Translations under genes and position numbers: made by a program | Notes under the pieces: model-generated | What the model saw: only the letters and a program-made list of their open reading frames with translations | Told to the model about the DNA's origin: nothing | Databases searched by the model: none | Shown: positions 45,036-54,275 of the stretch, piece after piece | Layout of the letters: each line of letters begins with the position of its first letter | Numbering within the stretch: the first letter of the stretch is position 1 | Source of the DNA: Vreelandella subglaciescola | GTDB lineage: Bacteria; Pseudomonadota; Gammaproteobacteria; Pseudomonadales; Halomonadaceae | Reading direction: 5' to 3' | Assembly: GCF_900142895.1 (NCBI RefSeq) | Contig: NZ_LT670847.1 | Span: 2,914,001-2,978,000, forward strand | DNA length: 64,000 nucleotides

Positions 45036-46610
45036 CAGTCTGTCGGACTTGATGTTGATAAAGGCATTGAGACGTAGGTCTTTCAACCATCCCTTATGTT
45101 GGTGATGGTATATGACCCTTAACCTGCCCCTCGGCTTCTACTCTGCGAGGTGATTATCCGTCGTTACCGGCTGAGCGCTACGCGCCTCAGCCCGCTGCCA
45201 ACCGGTGCATCCGTTTAATGTTCCATGCCATGGTGACCAGCCGCCACTCACCGCTGACATTCTCCAGCCCTCGCAGCGAGACCTGCCGGAACCCCATCAC
45301 GTGTTTAATGATCCCGAAGACCGGTTCCACGGTATGTTTACGCAACGCGTAAAGCGCTCGCCCCGCCTGTGTCTTCAAGTGGTGTGCCATTTGCTCAACA
45401 GGCTCCTTGCTCGCTGGAGTAGGCGGGTCAGCGGCAAAGCGCTCAAGGACCGGGGGATGGTGGACATCGCGCTTCATTGCTATCAGAGGCTTGATACGGT
45501 GGTCGTGGCAGGCTTGAACATTGGCAGCACTGAAGTAGCCGGTATCGGCCAGTAAGTGGTCTGGTTTTGCTAACGGTGCGGGGAGTCTCGCCAACGCCGT
45601 CAGTAGCGGCATGACCTGCTGTTTGTCGTTGGTCGCTTGGGTGACATGGGTATGAGTCACCAGCATGCTGTCAGTATCGACTGCGGCCTGGGCGTTATAG
45701 CATTGATCGAAGCCCTTGCCTGTGACCGGCATGATGCGTGACTGCGGATCAGTAAGGTTAACCTGATCTTTGTCACGCGGGCCACCTGTTGGCGGTTCAG
45801 GGTCACGTCCGCGAGGTTTCTTTCCCGTCTTCCGCTGCGCATCACGCCGTGCCACCTTTTCCTGGTAGGCCGCTTTTTCAGCGGCCTCACGCTCCTTGGC
45901 CCGAGCCTCGATCTTGGTCTTCGCTACGGCGATCGCTTCCAAGCGTGCTTCACGCCGGGCTATCTCGGCAGGAATATCCATGCCGTCGGCCGCGTCATCC
46001 TTGTCCGCCGATGCAGCCCGCTGGGTCAGCGCCTTCACCTCAGCCTTGAACTGCGCCTCCAGTTTCTTGGCATGACCATATGACAATGCCTTGTGCTTGC
46101 TGGCATTGGCGTTGAGTTTGGTGCCGTCCAAGGCGATGGTGCCGAGCGTGAGTAGCTTCATTTCTCGGGCCAGCAGCAGAACTTGAACGAACAGCTGCTC
46201 CAGTTCCGGCAGAAAACGCCGACGAAAGGTAGCCAGGGTGTCGTGATCGGGGTGGGTGTTGGCGGCCAAATAGCGAAACGCCACCGAGTCATAGGTGGCA
46301 CGCTCAATCTTGCGACTGGAGACCACGCCGGTAGCGTAGCCGTAGACCAACAGGTTCAGCAGTACCGCGGGATGATGGGCCTTGGAGCCCCGGCCCGCGT
46401 AACGCCGAGTCAGGGCTGAGAGGTCCAGTTGCTCGACGACATCGACGACGAACCGCGCCAAGTGGCCATCCGGCAACCACTCGTCTACCGAAGGCGGCAG
46501 TAAGTAATCGGTCTGACGGTCCACAGGGATAAAGCGGCTCATGGCGATGTTCTCAGTTCGGGGTGACAGCGGTTAGTATCTCACGGTGCGGCGGAAAGTC
46601 CGACAGACTG
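45036..46610 (-). mobile_element. IS1182-family insertion sequence
   Basis: The element is bounded by perfect inverted repeats: GCAGTCTGTCGGACTT at 45036-45051 boundary region and its complement ending at 46610. Both ends are flanked by CTAG (45032-45035 and 46611-46614), which is either a 4-bp target duplication or, being palindromic, the outer end of the repeats. One transposase gene on the minus strand fills most of it. It appears intact. Confidence 0.9.
45187..46542 (-). CDS. IS1182-family transposase
   Basis: A DDE transposase of 451 residues, full length. It opens with the IS1182-type N-terminal region FIPVDRQTDYLLPPSVDEWLP and has catalytic aspartates in IALDGTKLNA and LLADTGYFSA, and a glutamate in HTVEPVFGIIKHVMG. 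A charged coiled-coil stretch of about 60 residues (REARLEAIAVAKTKIEARAK onward) is normal for this family. The start is just inside the right end of the element. No frameshift or internal stop is seen, so it may be active. Confidence 0.95.
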   Translation of the reverse strand: MSRFIPVDRQTDYLLPPSVDEWLPDGHLARFVVDVVEQLDLSALTRRYAGRGSKAHHPAVLLNLLVYGYATGVVSSRKIERATYDSVAFRYLAANTHPDHDTLATFRRRFLPELEQLFVQVLLLAREMKLLTLGTIALDGTKLNANASKHKALSYGHAKKLEAQFKAEVKALTQRAASADKDDAADGMDIPAEIARREARLEAIAVAKTKIEARAKEREAAEKAAYQEKVARRDAQRKTGKKPRGRDPEPPTGGPRDKDQVNLTDPQSRIMPVTGKGFDQCYNAQAAVDTDSMLVTHTHVTQATNDKQQVMPLLTALARLPAPLAKPDHLLADTGYFSAANVQACHDHRIKPLIAMKRDVHHPPVLERFAADPPTPASKEPVEQMAHHLKTQAGRALYALRKHTVEPVFGIIKHVMGFRQVSLRGLENVSGEWRLVTMAWNIKRMHRLAAG

Positions 46611-46704
46611 CTAGGCGTAACCGGGGCGCGGGGCGAATGCTGTGGTGTCCGGTCTCTCAATGCCCGGCGGTAGGGTAAATGCCAGTTATGTTAGGCTAGC
46701 AGGC

Positions 46705-46797
46705 TTTTTACGAGGCTGTTTTTCGTGGCTGCCCGTGTGTTCGTTGCTGAGTTTTTCGCGACTGGCCTTTTCGCTACTGGCCTTTTTATGACTGACA
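46705..46797. repeat. degenerate 14-17 bp tandem repeats
   Basis: About six degenerate units, most beginning TTTTT or TTTTC and containing GACTGGCC-like ends, run from 46705 to 46797. The clearest pair is TTTTTCGCGACTGGCC (46752-46767) and TTTTCGCTACTGGCC (46768-46782). They lie between the IS element and the SH3-domain gene at 46871. A 61-codon minus-strand frame here reads as repeats and is not considered a gene. Confidence 0.7.
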
Positions 46798-46870
46798 GCG
46801 TTTGCGCGGCTGCGTCAGGGCGGCTAATTCGGTAATGTGTGCGGTCAGCGTTTCCATCAGGACTTTTTAC

Positions 46871-47506
46871 ATGCAAGCAAAGACGTTTCGTTTTCCATAC
46901 AGGGCCGCGCTGGTCGGCCTGTTAATCGGGCTTGGCAGCGGGCATGCCGTGGCGCAGTCAAATCAATCCTGGGTGTCTGAAGAGCTGACGACCTATGTGC
47001 GCAGCGGGCCTACCGACGGCTATCGCATTGTGGGTACGCTGAGCGCCGGCGAGCAGGTGCGTGTGCTTGACACAAGCGGCAAATATACCCGGGTCAAAAG
47101 CCAGTCCGGTGATACCGTCTGGATCCTCAGCGATGAGCTCAAGAGCACCCCCAGTGCTCGCGAAAAGCTACCCAAGCTCGAGACCCAGGTCACCGAACTG
47201 AGCCACGAACTGGACAACATCAACGAGACCTGGGAAGAGCGGGTGTCGTCGATGAAGCAGGGTATTGAAACGCGCACCGAGCGCATCAGCGAGCTTGAAG
47301 CACGCAATGAGTCGCTGGACGGTGACTCCGAGGCGCAGCGCGAAAAAGTGCGCGCCCTGAATGCACGGCTGGATACTCAGGAAGAAGACCTGCTGATGCG
47401 CTACTTCATGTACGGCGGCGGTGTTGCCGGGGCCGGCCTGCTGGTGGGGCTGATTGTGCCGCACCTGCCGCGCCGGCGGAAAAAGCGCGATCGCTGGTTC
47501 CAATAG
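46871..47506 (+). CDS. SH3-domain membrane-anchored protein (TIGR04211 / YgiM-like)
   Basis: A 211-residue envelope protein. A signal peptide ends near HAVAQSN, a bacterial SH3 domain follows (residues 32-90: VRSGPTDGYRIVGTLSAGEQVRVLD), then a coiled coil (95-170) and one C-terminal membrane segment (GGGVAGAGLLVGLIVPHL) with a basic tail. This order defines the TIGR04211 family, which includes E. coli YgiM; the role is unknown. The ATG at 46871 has AGGA eight bases upstream. tpm follows after 24 bp. Confidence 0.88.
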   Translation: MQAKTFRFPYRAALVGLLIGLGSGHAVAQSNQSWVSEELTTYVRSGPTDGYRIVGTLSAGEQVRVLDTSGKYTRVKSQSGDTVWILSDELKSTPSAREKLPKLETQVTELSHELDNINETWEERVSSMKQGIETRTERISELEARNESLDGDSEAQREKVRALNARLDTQEEDLLMRYFMYGGGVAGAGLLVGLIVPHLPRRRKKRDRWFQ

Positions 47507-47530
47507 GACTGATGTTAATAAGGACAGTTG

Positions 47531-48163
47531 ATGACAGAGCAGTGGCTTAAGCGCTGGCGCGAAGGGCGAATCGGTTTTCATCGCGCAACGGCGCATCCCG
47601 CGCTTGAGCGCTACTGGCCGACGCTGAATGTGCCGCGGGCCGCGAAGGTGCTGGTGCCGCTATGCGGTAAAAGCGTGGATATGCGCTGGCTGGCTGATGC
47701 CGGGCACCCGGTGCTGGGCGTGGAGTTTGCGCCACAAGCCATTGAGCAGTTTGTGGCTGAGCGCCGCCACGAAGTCCTGCGCTACCATCAGGCAGGGTTT
47801 GATATTGTCCGTCAGGGTAGCATTGAGCTGTGGCAGGGCGATTTTTTTCACCTGCACATTCGCCAGGTGGCAGAAATCGAGGCATTTTATGACCGCGCTT
47901 CGCTCATTGCGCTGCCCAAGCCCACACGCCAGCGTTACGCCTTTCATCTGGCGCAGCTTGTGCCGCCCGGCGCCCGCGGCCTGCTGGTCAGCCTGACCCG
48001 AGGGGATGAAAAGGCCGGCCCGCCGTATAGCGTGTCGAATAACGAAGTCGAACAGCTGTTCTCGCCCAATTTTCGCCTGACGTTTCTGGAACAAAGCCCG
48101 CCCGACGAGCGGGGCTTTATCGAAAGCGTATGGGCGCTTGAGCGCCGCGGCCCGCTTAGCTAG
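47531..48163 (+). CDS. tpm: thiopurine S-methyltransferase
   Basis: SAM-dependent methyltransferase of 210 residues. Bacterial Tpm enzymes methylate thiopurines and also selenite and tellurite species. Motifs are WREGRIGFHR, the SAM loop VLVPLCGKSVDMRWLADAGH, and GDFFHL. The ATG at 47531 has AAGGA six bases upstream and is preferred over a TTG at 47528. It is convergent with the YajG-like gene. Confidence 0.94.
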   Translation: MTEQWLKRWREGRIGFHRATAHPALERYWPTLNVPRAAKVLVPLCGKSVDMRWLADAGHPVLGVEFAPQAIEQFVAERRHEVLRYHQAGFDIVRQGSIELWQGDFFHLHIRQVAEIEAFYDRASLIALPKPTRQRYAFHLAQLVPPGARGLLVSLTRGDEKAGPPYSVSNNEVEQLFSPNFRLTFLEQSPPDERGFIESVWALERRGPLS

Positions 48164-48208
48164 CGAGCCAAAGAGTTAACGAGCCACCATATTTGGCGCG
48201 CCACACTA

Positions 48209-48802
48209 TTATCGAGCCAGCAGAGCGCCGAGTTCGCCGTCGTTGAACGCCCGGTCAAGTGCCTTGCTCAGCAGCTGGTTGAGCATTTCGGTGTTGTCGC
48301 CGGCGCTGGGTTTAAGCGCGTAGCTTTGGGTGCGCCGCGAGGTATAGGTACCGGTGTAGGTAGTGCCGCCCTGTGTGGCGATGGCGCGTAGCACGCCTTC
48401 CAGGCGGGCTTCATCGAGACCCGGCTGAGCCGCATCGGCCTGAGCGTAGTTGAGCCGCGAGAGTTCCAGAACCAGCGTCGGGCGGCCTTCGGCTTCCTCG
48501 TTGACCGGGGTAAAGCCCATGTCGCTTACGGCGCGCTCGGCTTCGCGCTGCAGCTGCGGAATCAGCACGTGGCTGCTGACGGTAATCTGCGACGTTGACA
48601 TGCCGCCGCCGCTGCGATGGCCAATGACGTCGCTATCGCGCCCGTCCTGGGCAAACACCGCGACTTTCTGGCCGTTGCCAAACTGGGCGACCGGCGCGCT
48701 GCGCTCGGGCGTGACGGACAGGTACTGGGGGCTGGCGCAGCCGGCAAGCAACAGGCTGGCCAGCAATAGGCCCAGGCCGCTCAGGAAAAAACGTCGCTGC
48801 AT
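48209..48802 (-). CDS. YajG-like outer-membrane lipoprotein
   Basis: A lipoprotein of 197 residues with signal and lipobox LLAGC at about residue 22. The mature part, with SPQYLSVTPE near the N-terminus and FTPVNEEAEGRPTLVLELSRLNY in the middle, fits the YajG lipoprotein family. Function unknown. Monocistronic, between tpm and the sulfate transport genes. Confidence 0.82.
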   Translation of the reverse strand: MQRRFFLSGLGLLLASLLLAGCASPQYLSVTPERSAPVAQFGNGQKVAVFAQDGRDSDVIGHRSGGGMSTSQITVSSHVLIPQLQREAERAVSDMGFTPVNEEAEGRPTLVLELSRLNYAQADAAQPGLDEARLEGVLRAIATQGGTTYTGTYTSRRTQSYALKPSAGDNTEMLNQLLSKALDRAFNDGELGALLAR

Positions 48803-48897
48803 AAGAATCTCCGCGGTAATGAGTTAAGTGACAAGCGCAGTTTAGACGCTAACCGGCAAAGGGGGATAGCGTCGCCAAGGCTCCGGCGGCGCAATGG

Positions 48898-49995
48898 CTA
48901 TGCCGCGTGGGGCTTGAGAAGGTCGGCGGCTTCATCGGCAAAGCGGTGCCATTGGCGCGGGTGGGCGAACAGGCGTTTACCGCGCTGCAGGCTCAGCCGC
49001 TCGAAATCGGCGTGGCGCACGGTGGCAAGCCAGGGTTTGGCGAGCCAGTCGGCCTCCAGCTCCACGCGCACTTCCGCGCCGATCGGCGAGACCGCGGTGA
49101 CGGTGACCGGCAGGTGGCAGTCGGCGTTGGGTTGCTCGGCCAGCCGCACCTCGTGGGGGCGCAGCAGCAGATCTTCCGCGCCGTCGGGCAGGTCCACTGC
49201 CAGCCGCGCATCGCCGCAGGTCAACACGCCGCCGTGCACCTGGCCTTCTAAGTGATTGACGTCGCCCAGAAACTCGAACACGAAACGATTTTGCGGGGCG
49301 CGGTAGAGCGTTTCCGGCGTATCGATCTGCTCGATCTTGCCGTCGCTCATCACCACCACGCGATCGGAAAGCTCGAGCGCTTCCTCCTGATCGTGGGTGA
49401 CGAATACGCTGGTAAAGTTGAGTTCTTCGTGCAGGTGGCGCAGCCAGCGGCGTAGCTCCTGGCGCACCTTGGCATCCAGCGCGCCGAACGGTTCATCGAG
49501 CAGCAGTACGTCGGGTTCGACGGCCAGCGCCCGCGCCAGCGAAACACGCTGCTGCTGCCCGCCGGACAGCTGCGCCGGGTAGCGGTTGGCCAGATGCTCA
49601 AGCTTGACCATTTCCAGCAGGCGGAATACCCGGGCGCGGATTTCACCGCGCGACGGGCGGCTGCGCCGGGGCATCACGGTCAGGCCGAAGGCGACGTTGT
49701 CGAACACGCTCATGTGACGAAACAGCGCGTAGTGCTGAAAGACAAAGCCGATGCGCCGGTCGCGGACGTGGACGTGGGTTACATCGCGCTGGCCAAAGAG
49801 AATGCGCGCCGGCGTTCGTGTGCCAGCGCGATCGGGGTTTTCCAGCCCGGCAATAATCCGTAGCAGCGTGGTTTTTCCCGAGCCGGAGGGGCCCAGAAGC
49901 CCCACCAGCTCGCCTTCGTGAATATCCAGGTTCACCGGCTCAAGTGCGCGGGTGGCGCCAAAGTGTTTGCCGATATTCTCCAGACGAATGCTCAT
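48898..49995 (-). CDS. cysA: sulfate/thiosulfate ABC transporter ATP-binding protein CysA
   Basis: Cytoplasmic ATPase subunit of 365 residues. Walker A is GPSGSGKTT, signature [16 protein letters not shown], Walker [15 protein letters not shown], and the switch histidine lies in [12 protein letters not shown]. The C-terminal TOBE-like part ([14 protein letters not shown]) is typical of CysA. The ATG at 49995 overlaps the cysW stop by 4 bp; a longer open frame to 50445 lies inside cysW and is rejected. Last gene of sbp-cysT-cysW-cysA. Confidence 0.95.
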   Translation of the reverse strand: MSIRLENIGKHFGATRALEPVNLDIHEGELVGLLGPSGSGKTTLLRIIAGLENPDRAGTRTPARILFGQRDVTHVHVRDRRIGFVFQHYALFRHMSVFDNVAFGLTVMPRRSRPSRGEIRARVFRLLEMVKLEHLANRYPAQLSGGQQQRVSLARALAVEPDVLLLDEPFGALDAKVRQELRRWLRHLHEELNFTSVFVTHDQEEALELSDRVVVMSDGKIEQIDTPETLYRAPQNRFVFEFLGDVNHLEGQVHGGVLTCGDARLAVDLPDGAEDLLLRPHEVRLAEQPNADCHLPVTVTAVSPIGAEVRVELEADWLAKPWLATVRHADFERLSLQRGKRLFAHPRQWHRFADEAADLLKPHAA

Positions 49996-50819
49996 GCGAT
50001 TGCCTCCCGGCGCGCTGCGCGCCATTCCAGGCCGGCCTTGGCCGCCAGGGTGAAAAGGGCGATCAGTGCCAGAAGCGCTGCGCTGGAGAAGGCGCCGACC
50101 GTGTTGTAGTCCTGATAAAGCTGCTGCACGTTCAGCGGCAGCGTATTGGTTTGCCCGCGGATCGAGCCGGCTACCACCGAGACCGCGCCAAATTCGCCCA
50201 CCGCGCGGGCGTTGGTGAGAATCACGCCGTAGAGCAGCGCCCAGCGAATGTTGGGCAGGGTAATGCGGCGAAATGTGGTAAAGCCGCCGGCCCCCAGCGT
50301 GACCGCAGCTTCTTCTTCGCGGCTGCCCTGGGCCTGCATCAGCGGGATCAGCTCGCGAGCCACAAACGGGCAGGTGACAAACACCGTCACCATCAAGATT
50401 CCCGGCCAGGCAAACATCAGCTGAATGTCGTTGGCGTCGAGCCAACTACCGATCCAGCCGTTGCGCCCGTAGAGCAGCAGGTAAATCAACCCGGCAACCA
50501 CCGGCGAGACGGCAAAGGGAATGTCGATCATCGTTTGCAACAGCCGCCGGCCGGGGAACGCAAAGCGCGTCACCAGCCAGGCCAACGCCACGCCAAACAC
50601 CAGACAGATGGGGATCGTCATCAGCGCTATGCCCAGCGTCAGAAAAATCGCGTGCAGCGTATAGGCATCGCTGACGTTGGTCCAGAACACGCCGACGCCC
50701 TCGGCCAGTGCCTGGGCAAAAATCGCCGCCAGCGGCAGCAGCAGAAACACGGCCGACAGCACCAGTGCCGTGCCGATCAACAGGCGGCGAACGCCCGGTG
50801 CATCACCGATACGTTGCAT
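49992..50819 (-). CDS. cysW: sulfate ABC transporter permease CysW
   Basis: Inner-membrane permease of 275 residues with six predicted segments. The coupling loop [22 protein letters not shown] and the following [22 protein letters not shown] are diagnostic of CysW. The ATG at 50819 overlaps the cysT stop (TAATG). Confidence 0.95.
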   Translation of the reverse strand: MQRIGDAPGVRRLLIGTALVLSAVFLLLPLAAIFAQALAEGVGVFWTNVSDAYTLHAIFLTLGIALMTIPICLVFGVALAWLVTRFAFPGRRLLQTMIDIPFAVSPVVAGLIYLLLYGRNGWIGSWLDANDIQLMFAWPGILMVTVFVTCPFVARELIPLMQAQGSREEEAAVTLGAGGFTTFRRITLPNIRWALLYGVILTNARAVGEFGAVSVVAGSIRGQTNTLPLNVQQLYQDYNTVGAFSSAALLALIALFTLAAKAGLEWRAARREAIA

Positions 50820-51685
50820 TAGCCTTTTCCTCCGTGCAGGCGGCGGACAAAGCGGCCCTGCCAGATATTGATGGCCAGCAGCAGCGCGAGCGAGACAAAC
50901 AGCACCACCGAGGCAATCGCCGAAGCGCCGGCAAAGTCGTATTCCTGCAGCTTGACGAAAATCATCAGCGCGGTGATTTCGGTTTCGTAAGGTGCGTTGC
51001 CGGCGATGAAAATCACCGCGCCGAATTCGCCCAGCGAACGCACGAACGCAAGGCCGGTGCCGGTCACCAGCGCCGGCCACAGATGCGGCAGGATGACTCG
51101 GCGAAAGGCCACGCCGTCGCTGGCGCCCAGAGAAACCGCCGCCTCGTCGATCTCGGCGGGCATGTCCTCAAGCACCGGCTGCACGGTACGCACCACGAAC
51201 GGAATGCTGGTAAACGCCATGGCCAGGGCAATGCCTACCCAGGTGTAGGCGACCTTGAAGCCCAGCGGTTCCAGCAGGCCGCCCGCCCAGCCGCTTTTGG
51301 CATACAGCGTGGCCAGCGTAATGCCGGCAACGGCGGTGGGCAGTGCGAACGGCAGATCCATCAGCGCATCGAGCAGGCGCTTGCCGGGGAATTCGTAGCG
51401 TACCAGCACCCAGGCCAGCAGCAGGCCGAAAATCGCGTTAACCAGCGCCGCCACGCCGGCAGCGCCAATGGTAACGGTGTAGCTGGCTACCACGCGCGGA
51501 TCGCTGATGATCGCCCAGTATTCGACCAGTGAAAGGTCGGACAGCTGGCCAAAAAGGCCGATCATGGGCAGCAGCAGTACCAGCGAAATAAACAGCACGC
51601 TGATACCCATGGAAAGGCCAAAGCCCGGCAGCACGCGTGTGCTGCCGGAAAAGCGCCGGGGGAGCCTGAGTGCTTGAAAACTCAT
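50819..51685 (-). CDS. cysT: sulfate ABC transporter permease CysT
   Basis: Inner-membrane permease of 288 residues with six predicted segments. The coupling loop is DEAAVSLGASDGVAFRRVILP, and SLGEFGAVIFIAGN fits CysT/CysU. It starts 9 bp after the sbp stop and overlaps cysW. Confidence 0.95.
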   Translation of the reverse strand: MSFQALRLPRRFSGSTRVLPGFGLSMGISVLFISLVLLLPMIGLFGQLSDLSLVEYWAIISDPRVVASYTVTIGAAGVAALVNAIFGLLLAWVLVRYEFPGKRLLDALMDLPFALPTAVAGITLATLYAKSGWAGGLLEPLGFKVAYTWVGIALAMAFTSIPFVVRTVQPVLEDMPAEIDEAAVSLGASDGVAFRRVILPHLWPALVTGTGLAFVRSLGEFGAVIFIAGNAPYETEITALMIFVKLQEYDFAGASAIASVVLFVSLALLLAINIWQGRFVRRLHGGKG

Positions 51686-51694
51686 AAGGCGTAA

Positions 51695-52714
51695 TTACCG
51701 GCGCTGAAGCTGATCGAGCAGGGCACCGCTTTCGAAGTGTGTCTCCATGGCCTCGTCCCAGCCGCCGAACACGTCTTCCACTTTCAACAGCTCGGTTTCC
51801 GGGAACTGGTCGGCAAACTCTTCTACTACGACGTCGTTGTTGACGCGATAGTTGAAGTTGGCGAGCAGGCGCTGGGTATCTTCGCGGTACAGGTAGTCGA
51901 GGTAGCCGTGAGCCAGATCGACGTTGTCATTACGCTCGGCGTTGGTGTCCACAACGGCCACGGGGAACTCGGCCAGAATGCTGACCGGCGGTACCACGAC
52001 GTCGTAGTCGTCGCTGCCGTATTCGCCGCGGATGTTGTTGACCTCGGATTCAAAGCTGATCAGCACGTCGCCGATCTCGCGCTCGATAAAGCTGGTGGTC
52101 GCGCCACGGCCGCCGGTGTCGAACACTTCCACGTTGCCGAGGAAGGTTTTCATGTAGTCGCGGATCTTGTCTTCGTCGCCGTCAAAGCGCTTGTCCGCAG
52201 CGCCCCAGGCGGCCAGATAGGTGTAGCGGCCGTTGCCTGACGTCTTGGGATTGGGGAAGACAATTTGCACATCTTCACCGGCCAGGTCGTCCCAGCTTTC
52301 GATGTTTTTCGGGTTACCTTCGCGCACCAGAAAAGCGGTGGTGGAGTAGTAGGGCGAGGCGTTGTTATCAAACGCCTCTTTCCAGTCTTCGGCGACCAGG
52401 CCGGCATCGGCCAGCACCTGAACGTCGGTGACCTGGTTGAACGTCACCACGTCAGCGCGCAGGCCCTGAAGGATGGCGCGCGCCTGAGCGGAGGAGCCGT
52501 CGTGGGACTGGCTGACTTCTACCGTTTCATCGTGCTCTTCTTCCCACCAGGCCTGAAACTTGGGGTTGATCTCGGCGAACAGCTCGCGGGCAATATCGTA
52601 AGAGGAGTTGAGCAGCTCGCGGTCTGCGGCGCTGGCGGTGCCCGAGGCACTGGCGGTAACGGCGAGAGCGAGAACACTGTACTGAAAAGCGCGGGACAAA
52701 CGGGGAAGTGCCAT
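51695..52714 (-). CDS. sbp: periplasmic sulfate-binding protein
   Basis: Periplasmic receptor of 339 residues. A signal peptide ends at TASAADRE. The family signature follows in the mature chain: LLNSSYDIARELFAEINPKF, SHDGSSAQARAILQGLRADVVTFNQVTD and FPNPKTSGNGRYTYLAAWG. Sbp and CysP (thiosulfate) are too alike to separate here. First gene of the sulfate import operon; the spacer to rpe contains a dyad that could be a CysB site. Confidence 0.94.
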   Translation of the reverse strand: MALPRLSRAFQYSVLALAVTASASGTASAADRELLNSSYDIARELFAEINPKFQAWWEEEHDETVEVSQSHDGSSAQARAILQGLRADVVTFNQVTDVQVLADAGLVAEDWKEAFDNNASPYYSTTAFLVREGNPKNIESWDDLAGEDVQIVFPNPKTSGNGRYTYLAAWGAADKRFDGDEDKIRDYMKTFLGNVEVFDTGGRGATTSFIEREIGDVLISFESEVNNIRGEYGSDDYDVVVPPVSILAEFPVAVVDTNAERNDNVDLAHGYLDYLYREDTQRLLANFNYRVNNDVVVEEFADQFPETELLKVEDVFGGWDEAMETHFESGALLDQLQRR

Positions 52715-52796
52715 GAGAAGGCTCCTGTTACGTTAAAAACGACGACTAATGGCGATAAAGATTAAACCTGCAATTGTGGAATTACAATCGTGTTTT

Positions 52797-52815
52797 ATAT
52801 TCTTTTTATGAATAT
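52797..52815. promoter_or_regulatory. ATATTC-N7-GAATAT dyad, possible LysR-type (CysB) site
   Basis: A perfect 6-7-6 inverted repeat that also fits the LysR-family box T-N11-A. It lies 83 bp upstream of the sbp start, between sbp and the divergent rpe. CysB, which activates sulfate import genes, is a LysR-family protein, so the placement is sensible, but CysB sites are loosely defined. Confidence 0.45.
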
Positions 52816-52941
52816 ATGTGTGTTCGCAGCGCCGCTGCCACGTCGTATTCCCGTCATCTGTTATCATGATGTCGCCGGTCGCCAGTGCTGCGCCGGTGTT
52901 TCTGTTCGCCTCTTTTTTGTTTCTTCCAGCCCCAAAAGCCG

Positions 52942-53661
52942 ATGACCATGACTGCATCCCATACCGCTGCATCTCGCCCTTTCCGTATTGCCCCCTCGAT
53001 CCTGTCCGCCGACTTTGCCCGTCTGGGCGAAGAGGTGGACAACGTGCTCGCCGCCGGCGCCGACATCGTGCACTTCGACGTGATGGATAATCACTACGTG
53101 CCCAACCTCACCATCGGGCCGATGGTGTGCAAGGCGCTGCGTAACCACGGCGTCACCGCACCGATCGACGTGCACCTGATGGTCAAGCCGGTGGACCAGC
53201 TGATCGTTGACTTTATCGACGCTGGCGCCAGCATCATCACCTTCCACCCTGAAGCCTCCGACCATATTGACCGCTCGCTGCAGCTGATCCGCGACGGCGG
53301 CTGCCAGGCAGGGCTGGTGTTCAATCCGGCGACGCCGCTCAGCTATCTGGACTACGTGATGGACAAGCTTGATATGGTGCTGCTGATGAGCGTCAATCCG
53401 GGCTTTGGCGGGCAGGCGTTTATCCCGCAAACGCTGGATAAACTGCGTGACACCCGGGCACGCCTTGACGCCTCCGGATACGATATCCGGCTGGAAGTGG
53501 ACGGCGGGGTAAAGGTGGAGAACATCGCCGAGGTGGCGGCTGCCGGGGCGGATACGTTCGTGGCCGGTTCAGCGATTTTCAAAGCGAAAAATGCCAATGA
53601 CCCCCACGCCTACGACTCGGTCATCAAACAGATGCGCGAGGCGCTGGCGCAGGGGTCATAA
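52942..53661 (+). CDS. rpe: ribulose-phosphate 3-epimerase
   Basis: Pentose-phosphate enzyme of 239 residues interconverting ribulose and xylulose 5-phosphates. The metal and catalytic motifs [29 protein letters not shown] and [10 protein letters not shown] are intact, and [11 protein letters not shown] holds the phosphate site. An ATG at 52942 or 52948 starts the protein; neither has a strong ribosome-binding site. It stands alone here; in many relatives gph and trpE follow directly, but here two IS elements and antisense ndh intervene. Confidence 0.95.
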   Translation: MTMTASHTAASRPFRIAPSILSADFARLGEEVDNVLAAGADIVHFDVMDNHYVPNLTIGPMVCKALRNHGVTAPIDVHLMVKPVDQLIVDFIDAGASIITFHPEASDHIDRSLQLIRDGGCQAGLVFNPATPLSYLDYVMDKLDMVLLMSVNPGFGGQAFIPQTLDKLRDTRARLDASGYDIRLEVDGGVKVENIAEVAAAGADTFVAGSAIFKAKNANDPHAYDSVIKQMREALAQGS

Positions 53662-53708
53662 CACGCTGTTGGCGCTGTTTCAGAGCGCTTCAGGCGGGAG
53701 TTCCAGCC

Positions 53709-54275
53709 TTAGGTTCTGTCTGAAAAGTCGACCCTCATACATCGTTCGATGCAGGCCAGCGTGACCATCGCTCTGTAACTGCTGGCAAGCTTGTCGTAGC
53801 GAGTATTCAGCCGACGCTTTTCCTTGAGCCAGCCAAACAGACGCTCTACCACGTTGCGCTGACGGTATTTGGGTCTATCAAACTGATGCGGCAGGCCTGG
53901 CCTCGGGCGTCGATGCATGCGCCGTCTGGGGATGATCGGGCGCATACCGTAACGTGTGCAGTAATGTCGTAATGCATCGCTGTCGTAGCCCTTGTCCGCC
54001 ACAAGATAGCGGCTGCGCTTGCGAGGACGCCCCGCACGCCCCGGCAATCGAACCTTCTCCAGTAGCTCCGTTAAGTAGGTCGAATCCGCGCGCTGGCCTG
54101 CAGACAAAGAAAATGTGATGGGAACGCCCTGGCTGTCACACAGCAGGTGGATCTTCGTGGTCAACCCGCCACGACTGCGGCCGAGTGCATGATCCAGCGG
54201 TTCTATTGACCCCCCTTTTTGCCGGCACCGCTGGCCGACCGGGTTGCTCTGATGGACGTCGAATCCACCATCCAA
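53709..54275 (-). CDS. IS427-group transposase, C-terminal frame (orfB)
   Basis: Carries the second catalytic aspartate (VADKGYDSD) and the glutamate (VVERLFGWLKEKRRL) of the DDE triad. It overlaps orfA by 73 bp and is probably translated only as an orfA-orfB fusion by frameshifting at a run of A5G6 (54210-54220 on the minus strand). Read through the slip, GAGKKGG continues into SIEPLDHALGRSRGG without loss. The stop TAA is formed at the junction, using the flanking TA of the target. Confidence 0.88.
   Translation of the reverse strand: MDGGFDVHQSNPVGQRCRQKGGSIEPLDHALGRSRGGLTTKIHLLCDSQGVPITFSLSAGQRADSTYLTELLEKVRLPGRAGRPRKRSRYLVADKGYDSDALRHYCTRYGMRPIIPRRRMHRRPRPGLPHQFDRPKYRQRNVVERLFGWLKEKRRLNTRYDKLASSYRAMVTLACIERCMRVDFSDRT

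Noticed and set aside
46691..46876. A 61-codon minus-strand frame with repeated K-x-P-V-A
   Set aside because: The pattern comes from the underlying tandem DNA repeat; no start signal or homology supports a peptide.
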